A DNA stretch of 64,000 nt, taken from positions 32,288,361 through 32,352,360 of the forward strand of contig JAAONU010000003.1 of assembly GCA_012932295.1 (NCBI GenBank). Direction: 5' to 3'. The position numbers and the translations under genes were made by a program. The stretch comes from Cyclina sinensis. Its lineage: Eukaryota; Mollusca; Bivalvia; Venerida; Veneridae. The notes beneath the pieces are model-generated. The model searched no databases, was not told where the DNA came from, and was given only the letters and a program-made list of their open reading frames with translations. This document shows, one piece after another, positions 36,490-45,346 of the stretch. The first letter of the stretch is position 1. Every line of letters starts with the position of its first letter.

Positions 36490-36998
36490 GTCAAGAAGTA
36501 CACATTCATGTCAGTTGCGGAAGGGGATTTAACTGTCCTTCAGACTGCCTTGTTATAAGTTAATATTTTTTTCCTGTCACCTTACTAATGTGCATAATAC
36601 AATTGATTAGATTTTTTAATAAACTTTGCCTGTACATTACAGGCTTGTGCCTGAAGTGTGTTTACGTATACACCAAATTTAGAGCAGCAAAGCTGTGTGG
36701 GAGGGAAGGTGAGGGAGGGACACCCCCTCCAGTTGGGGTATGGGGACCTTCCACAGGAAATTTTTTTAAAAAATAAGACAGCAAATGGTGCTAGTTTTGT
36801 TGTATTTTGAAGGGCATTTCTGTCACAAACAGTTTATATATCAAGAAGAATGAAAAAATGAAAATAACCAATTTTATCACAGTATTTTTTTTTCAAGCAT
36901 TGTCAATCAAGCGATCCTTGACAAGTCAACATGTTACACCAAAACTTAACAAGCGACAGCAACTTTAATTTTACCCTAAACAAGAGAGCCAGGCATCT

Positions 36999-37388
36999 TT
37001 ATCTCTTCCTAGCAAATCCATCGACTACCTGCTCAGTGTTAATATCACATTCCCGATAGAAATAAAGTAAACTGAGTCCTGACATATGATTGGTAGACAT
37101 GGTGCTACTAAGGTATGTTTTCAGTTGATGCATCGTCGAAAATGAATGATCAGCTGTTGCCATAACAACTGGCATACACAGGAAGGTCAGAAGACTAATT
37201 CTGATGTTTGGATACAATGTGTTGGTAGCAACTTCTAAGACCTTTTCTAATGTGGTACCTGGCACTGGTGTGGATGTTGTCCACTTTACAGTCCATCGTT
37301 GACACTCTCTTACAAATGTGTCTCTGTCATCAACAAGGTCAAGGTGAAATTCTTCGCATATTTCCTTTGATATATTGTCAAGGGACAT
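36999..37388 (-). pseudogene. hAT transposase C-terminal (dimerisation) domain fragment
   Basis: The minus-strand frame includes YPNIRISLLTFLCMPVVMAT, then ADHSFSTMHQLKTYLSSTMS and LSLLYFYRECDINTEQVVDG. This matches the C-terminal dimerisation region of hAT/ZMYM-type transposases (P-V-x-x-A-x-x-E-R-S-F-S-x-M-R-x-L-K-T-Y-L-R-S-T-M). The usual E-R-S-F-S is D-H-S-F-S here. The N-terminal zinc finger and RNase H-like catalytic parts are absent, so it is a truncated relic rather than a working gene. It lies 0.5 kb from the hAT-type element, but I see no evidence that they belong together. Confidence 0.75.
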
Positions 37389-38794
37389 GTTTTTATTGCA
37401 TATTTAGAACTTTTATTTTTTTCATTTTGCTGATGAATTATAAGCATTGGCATACATGGGTATGCCTGGATATCCACCTGCATTATTCTAGTGTGTTTAT
37501 ATATACTGAACTATACTCTTGGTTGAAGGACCATAACTGTCATGTGTTGACAAGGATGGTTATCTACAGGGTTATTGCCCTTTGTTATAACTGCTTATCA
37601 AAATTTTGTCTTGAGCATGACTCTGTAGTCTTTCAGTGTCTTAACTTGAAACATGATAAGATGACACTGAGGAGTTATACCTCTTACTTCACTTTTTTGA
37701 GTATATTATATCTGTAGTGTAACAGTTTAACTTGAAACTTAAATGGTAATCAGATCGCAGTGGGGAGAAATGCCAGAAAAAAAAACGTAAACTGTTCAGA
37801 GAGTTATTCTTTGAGTTATTAAACTTGGAGCATAACTGTCATCCTTGTGAATTGACTTGACAGTTAAAGGTTAAGTAGACAACATTAAAAAAAATTAAAA
37901 GAGCTGGACACAGGAACTACAACCTGCCATGGCTATTTGCTTAGTTAACTTTCATTTAGCTTTTGTTCAAAGCAGATCTATGGATCTAATTCTTTTGTTT
38001 GTAGAGTTGTTGCTTTCAGCAAGAATAATGCAAGATAGAAGCATTCTTTTTCATGTTGCTCTTCCATTTTATGTAATCATTCATGTTATGAAGACCTGCT
38101 GACAAAACATATAATGAAAAGCCAAATGTGAAAAGAAACGAAATATGGTTATAAACATAGCACGAATTTACCCACCCACTTCATTATGAGGGAATGTTAT
38201 CAACATTAAACTTCAACATAAGTCTTCCAGGTTCAAATTAGCTATAACTATTTTTATTCATGTACATTTCTTAACAAATTGGCGTGATATCAAATACTTT
38301 TACCGTCCAGTCGGAACACCTTGAGTGACTTCAGTAAGTCACCTCAGAAATAATGTGGTAGGCGCCATATTGGACTATTTTATAATACAAATGGTGTCTG
38401 CTAAATTGAAAACATTTCTTAAAGCTATTACATGTTCATGCTTTAAATTAAAATTTATTTTCATTTTTTTTTCATGCATAAGACAAACACTGCTTGAATT
38501 CTGCCATGTTTGTTTATATTTTTATTAAAGCCGGGGCGAATTACCATTTGGTGTATTCATACACTTACTTATGAGGTCTTTATATGAAGTTGTCAGAATA
38601 GGCCAAGTTGTTACGATTGTTTACAATCTAATTTTGGAGAAATTTATAACTGAAATCACAGATACCCAAATTTTCATCGATTTGCCATGTTGAAAAGCTT
38701 TGTTACAATTGAAATATATTTAAAACGAAAAAAATTGAATTTGAATTCTATAAAAGTTATTGTGTAAAACCAAAACAATGTAAAACTGTAAAAA
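37389..38794. other. AT-rich intergenic DNA, no gene recognised
   Basis: The open frame at 37250-37717 (+) overlaps the transposase relic on the opposite strand and has no motif. Nothing else is supported. Confidence 0.4.
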
Positions 38795-38905
38795 ACTATA
38801 AAAATTTGGCTTGAGTGGAGTTTGAACCCATGTCCTTAAGTGAAAATGTCTCAATCCTACACAATTTAATGGAACTGAATACTTTTCAGAGTGGAGATAG
38901 GGTAT
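38795..38905 (-). repeat. Dispersed tRNA-like repeat fragment, second copy
   Basis: On the minus strand it reads ATGGGTTCAAACTCCACTCA and matches 25505-25620 over several blocks. Confidence 0.5.
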
Positions 38906-41070
38906 TAGGAGTCTTATACCTTAAAGGGGTAATAAATGAACAAACTAGCTTGATGGTTAAAAGGTCAAAGTTATGTTAACTGAGACTTTTTTGTCTTAAT
39001 TAATGAAATCTAAGTGTTATTGTACATAATGTAAACAAGGAAAATTGAAAAGGACTAGAGTCCATTTGAGTGTATGGTTTTTATTGTATTTTTAAGGAAC
39101 CTTAAGCTACACACACTATTTTAATTGTTTGCAGATGCCTGCAATAAAAAGGAATTTAATATATTTCTTTAAATTGAAGACCTGTCTGTTCAAACATATT
39201 ATAACTAAGGTAATTCCCATTTTTTTGAAGAACAACAACAACATATTTGTTCATCTCTTAATTTCCATATATCTCTTGATGTTAATGGTGATAATAATGA
39301 TACTGAAACATTGTTTTGCTAAGTTACAAAATAACAAATTTCATGGAATAACATGCTTGAACAGAAGATACCAATTTTCAGCATTATCTCCCTTGACTCC
39401 ACTATCCAGGCACCTGCTGTGTACAGAGTATTTACGATAACCCGCTATGATTTTGTTATTACGTTTCTTATTCTCCAAATAAAACACATTTAAAATATTA
39501 CAGTTGACTTCTTCAATTAAGTTGAGCTGCTTCACTCTTTGCAGAAATCTTAGACATAAAACCTCCCCATAAATCATGTATATAAACACAATGAAGCATA
39601 ACATCTGGATATATGCAGATATAAACAGTATTACTAGACAGTCACGTGATTCTGTACGAGAATTTCCGGAATAACACAACATCTGATTCAAGCATTCGCA
39701 AATTGATTCAACCGGTAGTACATCGTAATGATATGTAATGCTGCGGCAATAATCGATCTTCTAACAACCAATCAAAACATAGAATTACATAATATTGGAT
39801 AACACTAACCGCACTCCAATTGTACATATAGGAATATAAAACTGGCAATTTTCCATACAGAAAAAGGGTTATACAACTAAAGCATTTAAAATTACAATGT
39901 CCTTAAATTGCTATACTTTATGGATGTTTAATTGAAAGGTTTTACTGTTGTTATGCTGAACTTAAATAATGAAGTCTTTTAAACTAGACAAATGAATCTA
40001 CCTTCGTTGATTTTTTGTATACTGAAAAACCAAACTACAGTTTATATACTACGACATGCATGCTTTTGAACTTTTAAAGAATTGTCTAGTCCAGTGTTTT
40101 GGTAGATCAGCTCTATAAAACAACCACAAAAAGTGTGCTAAAGATGGACAAGAGGTTATGGTGTATTAAAATAAAGATTTTTTTTTCAAGATCCCTGATT
40201 TGAGCCCTAGTCCAGGGTCATTTATCTTTTTTTTTGTCTTTAAACATGAAATTTGTTTGTTCCCATTGTCAAAGAATTTTGAAATTGGTCATGGAAATTT
40301 TTCAAAATAAGTCTAGGAAAAGTTAGGGAATTTTATAATCAAAGGATGATTGTAGACAGTAGGAGGATTGTCATGGAAGGCTAAGGCAGTTTCTTCCATT
40401 TTACTTCAGTCATCTTGATTAGTATATTACATAATTATACTCCACAGTATCATCCTTCACATAACAGTTTATTTTACCAAGCACAGTCTTTGCATCATGC
40501 ATGTTTTGATATACTAAAAGAAGGAGGTAAGGATTGGTTATTAGGGGAGGAAAGAGGCCAACATTATAAGAACATTTCATAGATGACTAGTAATAGCCAC
40601 TAAAGTAGTGCTAAGTTTGGTCAGGGAAAAGTCAGGGAATTTTGTAATGCCAACTTTGTGGGAATCCTGGTAGAAAAAGTCTGTAGGTAGATTGAAAATT
40701 GAATATATAAACCTATTTTGTTTTCACACAATATTGTTAGAATACTGATTTAGTATTTAGACAAGAGCACCCGTGTCATTACAAGATCTGTTCAATATGT
40801 CAACCCAATCTTATGAATAAGTGCAAACAATTCCCTTAAAGGTGAAAAGGATTACTAGTATCGTTTCATCTATCAGACAGGATTAAAAAGACTTCTAGAT
40901 AAAGAATCTGCCTTAGTGGCAAAACATCACCAATGCAGATGAACAATCAATGTTTGTCAATTTATTTTGTAAAAATAAGGTAATTAATAATAATCATTCT
41001 GAATACAAAACAGTGCTCAGGAAAAAGATAGGAGCACAAATATATGGTCTTACAATGTACAGCATATTTA
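38906..41070. other. Intergenic DNA upstream of paralogue 2
   Basis: No exon is supported. A GTCACGTGATTC E-box motif lies near 39643, resembling the GTCACGTGATC in the candidate promoter of paralogue 1 but without wider similarity. Repeated AAAAGT(C/T)AGGGAATTTT blocks at 40318 and 40629 suggest a diverged repeat. Confidence 0.35.
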
Positions 41071-41960
41071 TGTCTCCCCCCAAAAATGGGGGAGACATAT
41101 TGTTTTTCCCCTGGTTGTCCGTCCGTCCGTCCGTCTGTCCGTCACAAAATCGTGTCCGCTCTGTATCTTCCAAAGCCCTTGAAAGATTTTTATGAAACTT
41201 GGGTCAGATGTTCACTTCATCAAGACGACGTGCAGAACCCACTTTGCGGGTGTGGTGTCTCAAGGTCAAGGTCACACTTGGAGGTTAAATGTCAAATGCC
41301 ACAAAATTGTGTCCGCTCTGTATCTTCAAAAGCCTTTGAAGGATTTTTATGAAACTTGGGTCAGATGTTCACCTTATCAAGGTGACGTGCAGAACCCACT
41401 TTGTGGGTGTGGCCTCTCAAGGTCAAGGTCACACTTGGAGGTTTAATGTCAAATGCCCCAAAACTGTGTCCGCTCTGTATCTTCAAAAGCCCTTGAAGGA
41501 TTTTTATGAAACTTGGGTCAGATGTTCACCTAATCGGGGGAGACATATTGTTTTTCCCCGGTTGTCTGTCTGTCCGTCCGTCTGTCCATCACAAAATCGT
41601 GTCCGCTCTGTATCTACCAAAGCTCTTGAAGGATTTTTATGAAACTTGGGTCAGATGTTCACTTCATCAAGGCGACATGCAGAACCCACTTTGCGGGTGT
41701 GGTGTCTCAAGGTCAAGGTCACACTTGGAGGTTAAATGTCAAATGCCACAAAATCGTGTCCGCTCTGTATCTTCCAAAGCCCTTGAAGGATTTTTATGAA
41801 ACTTGGGTCAGATGTTCACCTCATCAAGGTGACATGCAGAACCCACTTTGAGGGTGTGGTGTCTCAAGGTCAAGGTCACACTTGGAGGTTAAATGTCAAA
41901 TTTTACAATCGTCTGATTCAATACTGCCTGCAGCAACTGGCTGGGGGGAGACATATGTTT
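41071..41960 (+). repeat. GGGGGAGACATATTG-type tandem repeat, about 157-bp units
   Basis: It opens with CCCCCAAAAATGGGGGAGAC and a CCGTCCGTCTGTCC run. GTGTCCGCTCTGTATCTT recurs at about 41152, 41309, 41466, 41599 and 41756, with a second GGGGGAGACATATTG block at 41536 and a closing GGGGGGAGACATATG at 41945. Each full unit holds TCAAGGTCAAGGTCA. The overlapping ORFs all translate this repeat. It is probably intronic or promoter-proximal to paralogue 2. Confidence 0.85.
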
Positions 41961-42141
41961 TTGTTCTATCAAAAACCATTTCTAGTTATATATAAGCTTG
42001 GCAAAAAACATACACAATTATGGGATTCACAATCATGGGATTCAAACCAACAGTTACTCATATTTCATTTCACAGTAGAATTTTTCTTTCCTTTGCCATG
42101 TTTTTACTACTTCAGTAACTGTCTCAGATATTTTTTTCACC

Positions 42142-42168
42142 CTGATGACGGCTCTTGTAGAGTTGAAA
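42142..42168 (+). ncRNA. Possible degenerate hammerhead-ribozyme core
   Basis: CTGATGA (42142-42148) is followed by GGCTC, a TTGTA loop, GAGTT and GAAA (42165-42168). GGCTC and GAGTT can form stem II with two G-U pairs. The motif CTGATGA-stem-GAAACGTT is typical of hammerhead motifs found in Penelope-like and related retroelements. The first base after CTGATGA is unpaired, and I could not define stems I and III, so activity is doubtful. Confidence 0.3.
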
Positions 42169-42415
42169 CGTTGGACTTAAAATAAAATTACATAAATTCT
42201 AACTGTCTTTGTTTGTGTGTTATTTATTTAATCAGTTTGCCATGTTTTGAAAATTACATTGCTAACATGAAACTGAAATAATTCAGTTCATCTTGAGATT
42301 CATAAATGTTTTAGATGAAATAAAAGTCAAATCTTAAACATTTTACTAAAACCCAACATATACATGAATTGATTACTATGGCATACCTAACAAAATCTAT
42401 TCTGTTTCAGTTAAC

Positions 42416-44278
42416 ATGCTACCACGTGCTCGTAAGCGAAAAGTCTGCAGCTGCTGTGATACGTCAGCACCAAACATGACGTCATCTCAACCGCAGATAG
42501 TCTCAAAACGAAGACGTGTGCAAAAAGTAACCACTGATCGACCAGATTCTGAATCTGTTGCTGGATATTTTGAGAAAGCATCCATCCAGCCTGTTATTAT
42601 GTGTCCAAAACCTGTAGAAAAACTCAAAAGTCTACAACTGCCACATGTTTTTGCTTGTGAACTAAATGAAATGAGTGAGAATATTGTATATGAGTCATGC
42701 GGTCATTCTACCAGGAGGACCAAACATCGGGCACACCGCACTGTGCGTGGTGTAGATGTCGTGCACACTTTTATCAAGGAAGTCACATACACCTTCACTT
42801 CCTCAAAAGTTGGTTACATAGGACAGGAGTTACTTCCTTATCAAGGTGGACTAGGTATGTTCAAGAGAGGTATGTCAACATCATTGCCTGCACAGGAAAT
42901 GCCATCAGAAGCTTCTGGACATGCAGCATCTAGAGCAGAAAGTACACGCAGTGAGAATGAAATCCCATTACCTTCTGACTTGGACAGTAATTCTGATGAG
43001 GATAACTTACCTGCAGATGATAGCACCTCCAACAACAGTGATTATAGTGACTACAGTGACAGTGGGTGTGACAAAAGGGCCCGATTTCGGGCCAACATTA
43101 ACTCAGATTCTAGTGACATAGATTCCAGGCATAATGAACGGAACTTGTTTGGAGACAGTTTTGATGACAGTGATTCAGAATCTAATGACAATGATACTGA
43201 ATTTTCTCAGGATTATAGTCGCGACAAGAGGACAGAATTTGCCCAAGCCTTTAGTGATTCCCATTCTGGTGACACTGATTCAGAATCTGTAGATGATTCT
43301 GGTTGTGACAAACAGAGTGGAATTTCCCAAGAATGTAGTGACTTGAATTCCAGTGACGGTGATTCATATTTTGGTCATGACAGTAGGAATGGATTGGGTG
43401 TGAATTGTGGTGATAGTGATTCAAATGCTGGTGTCCATGGTTGTGATTCAAAAGAACCATGCCCAAAACACAGTGAAGTCTATTTTGGCTGGTGTTCTTG
43501 TCTTTGGCAACCTTGTCCCTATAAAAGAAGACCTGTCCCTGATTCATGTCCAAAAGAGATGAGGGAATTACATGAAGCCTTCTTGACTGGTGCTGCAAAG
43601 GAATATGAAATCTTGCAGGATGTGCAGACTGGCAGCCAGGGTTGCAGTCCATGTGTCTATCTCTACAGCAAAGAAATATTGACCATCTGTCGCCGGCAGA
43701 ACCTGCGTTTAGATCGATCCTTCAACCTTGGTCCATGCCTAGTTACAACATTTGTCTTTCGCAACTCAAACCTTATATTCAAATCAAGAGAAAATACAAG
43801 CAGTGGCAGGAAGTATGGACCCTTAATGACTGGCCCTGTCATGCTCCACTTTGACAAAGCTCCTGAAACCTACAAGCGATTCTTCGAGACCATCCGTGAG
43901 AAAGTGGGGATTGACAAGAAACCAGTGTCTGAGATGGGCATGCGAGGTGTGCTGAAAAAGGATCATTTGATCACTAAACCTATGAGGGAAGTATTTGGTT
44001 CCAGCATGAGCCTGACTGACATCCACCATGTGCCTGTTTATATGCGAACCATTCTTAAACGTGGTGTCTCTTGCCATGCTCCAATACGTGATGTTGTGAA
44101 GTTGGTACATGAAAAAATGAGAGATGAACGCTTGGATATGCGAACAGCCCTGTGTGGCAGGGGCGGTTTTTCTGTGAGTCTACATCCACTTGTTAAGGAC
44201 TTCTTGGATTTAAAAAATCTATCTACTATTGATGAAAAGTTGCAGGTTCTTGACACAGTAAGATTTGTGAACAAATGA
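42416..44278 (+). CDS. Ser/Asp-rich, Cys-rich protein with transposase-like C-terminal domain (paralogue 2, 620 aa)
   Basis: The single open frame starts 5 bp after a strong acceptor (ATTCTGTTTCAG, AG at 42409-42410). It is collinear with the 536-aa protein at 15897: KRKVCSCC (7-14), KRRRVQK (31-37), YESCGHSTRRTKHR (92-105), VHTFIKEVTYTFTSS (116-130), a longer Ser/Asp-rich segment (about 185-345), a Cys/His cluster (C349, H352, C360, C362, C367, C378) and a conserved C-terminal domain (about 385-620). LDRSFNLGPCLVTTFVFRN (432-450) and GPVMLHFDKAPETYKRFFE (473-491) are the parts most like MULE/DDE-type transposases; D433 would be the first catalytic Asp. No later acidic motif is recognised. 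The Ser/Asp segment is built of roughly 30-residue modules ending DSGCDK or similar. The start is set by alignment with the paralogue and by the acceptor. A nuclear or DNA-binding role is only a guess. Confidence 0.85.
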   Translation: MLPRARKRKVCSCCDTSAPNMTSSQPQIVSKRRRVQKVTTDRPDSESVAGYFEKASIQPVIMCPKPVEKLKSLQLPHVFACELNEMSENIVYESCGHSTRRTKHRAHRTVRGVDVVHTFIKEVTYTFTSSKVGYIGQELLPYQGGLGMFKRGMSTSLPAQEMPSEASGHAASRAESTRSENEIPLPSDLDSNSDEDNLPADDSTSNNSDYSDYSDSGCDKRARFRANINSDSSDIDSRHNERNLFGDSFDDSDSESNDNDTEFSQDYSRDKRTEFAQAFSDSHSGDTDSESVDDSGCDKQSGISQECSDLNSSDGDSYFGHDSRNGLGVNCGDSDSNAGVHGCDSKEPCPKHSEVYFGWCSCLWQPCPYKRRPVPDSCPKEMRELHEAFLTGAAKEYEILQDVQTGSQGCSPCVYLYSKEILTICRRQNLRLDRSFNLGPCLVTTFVFRNSNLIFKSRENTSSGRKYGPLMTGPVMLHFDKAPETYKRFFETIREKVGIDKKPVSEMGMRGVLKKDHLITKPMREVFGSSMSLTDIHHVPVYMRTILKRGVSCHAPIRDVVKLVHEKMRDERLDMRTALCGRGGFSVSLHPLVKDFLDLKNLSTIDEKLQVLDTVRFVNK

Positions 44279-44689
44279 GAATAGTTTGCTGTCAAAGCTT
44301 GGTGGGAAACCAAACATGTTGGTTAGTTTCAGGATCAGTATGCGAGACAAAAACATTGAATGTCTTGTCTGTTGCTGGGAACAAGTTTATAAGATAATCT
44401 ATCTGAGTAAAGCAGATTTCCTGAGATGAATCTTATGTTTTGGATCAGTGACAAGTTTTGTCTGTTCTTTTATGTTCTATGCCTGTAACTTGATTTTGTT
44501 TCTCCAAGACTCAAGTCTCAACTTTGTTATGAAGTATATTGGTTGGCATAAATTTTGAAAGAAAAAGTTTTTATGAAATTAATATGAACAAAAGATTGAT
44601 TTTTAAAATGCAACAAAATTGTGAATTAACAAGCTACTACTACTGATATTTAATAAGGTAACCATTTGCAACATCACTGTAATAATAAA
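44279..44689 (+). other. 3' UTR of paralogue 2 with polyadenylation signal
   Basis: AT-rich non-coding sequence follows the stop. AATAAA at 44684-44689 is the nearest canonical signal. Confidence 0.5.
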
Positions 44690-44810
44690 TTTGCCTGCTT
44701 TTTCTAATATAACTTGATGTATATATGTTTCTGAAACTGTCACCTCATTGTTCATGCATTTTCTGATTTCATGCTTTTCAATTTTTAATGTTGTTAATTT
44801 AGTATTTTAT

Positions 44811-45346
44811 TAGCTCACAGGAGCACAAAGTGCTCAAGGGTGAGCTTTTGTGATCATTGTCTGGCGTATGTTGGCGTGCACCGTGCGCCATCAACAATTT
44901 GACTTGAATGGCTTCTCCTCCTATACTGCTAAGCCAGCTTTGACGAAACATTACTAGGATATTCCTTGTATGAAGCCCTACCTGTGTTGTTAATATTCCG
45001 ATTAACACTAAAAAGTCACAAGTATTACTTTTGTTTTCATAAAAATATGTTTCAAACCCCAGTATGATTTTTTTTGGAATATTAAGAAATCTGTTTATTT
45101 TTATTAAGTTGTTCAAAGAATTGAATTCCATCAAGAACTCTGGTTGCTATGGCAACAGAAAGGAAAAACGAAAGTCTTCTTGTCTGAAACCAAAAGGCCC
45201 TGAGCCTAAAGATTTGGTATGTAGCATTGTCCAGTGGACCTCTAGGGAGAACCTTAAAAAAATCTTCTGATGTTTACTCAACAGCAGACCCAAAGCCAAA
45301 GTATTCAGATTTGTGATCCAGGGCCATCTTGGCCCTCTTGTTTTTT
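44811..45346 (+). repeat. TAGCTCAC/GAGCACAAAGTGCTCA-type mollusc repeat
   Basis: It opens TAGCTCACAGGAGCACAAAG followed by TGCTCAAGGGTGAGCTTTTG, which folds into a hairpin. It continues with GCGCCATCAACAATTTGACT and ends GGGCCATCTTGGCCCTCTTG. I recognise these phrases from a very abundant repeat in bivalve genomes. The ORFs at 44799-45134 and 45064-45270 lie in it. Confidence 0.7.

Larger units (their letters stand above)
34854..36565 (+). repeat. Bivalve-type tandem repeat (about 158-bp units), interrupted by a hAT-type element
   Basis: It is the same family as 14454-15180: CAAAACGGGGAGGGGATAAT, a TCTGTCCG-rich run, and units with CGTGTCCGCTCCATAAC at 34938, 35096 and (mutated) 35254. The repeat resumes after the inserted element with TCAAGAAGTACACATTCATG and ends around GGAAGGGGATTTAACTGTCC. 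Confidence 0.8.

Noticed and set aside
37250..37717. 155-aa plus-strand ORF
   Set aside because: It has a hydrophobic, low-information translation. Its first part is antisense to the hAT transposase relic and no family is recognised.
39643..39660. GTCACGTGATTC as a promoter of paralogue 2 homologous to that of paralogue 1
   Set aside because: Only the 10-bp E-box context is shared. The flanking sequence shows no similarity, so it was not called.
41044..42185. Chain of overlapping ORFs with repeated MKLGSDVH peptides
   Set aside because: They translate the roughly 157-bp bivalve repeat, and each new ORF starts in the same place of the next unit.
43251..43652. 133-aa antisense ORF inside paralogue 2
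   Set aside because: It is the shadow of the Ser/Asp-rich coding repeats (GTGA/TCAC codon bias) and has no independent support.
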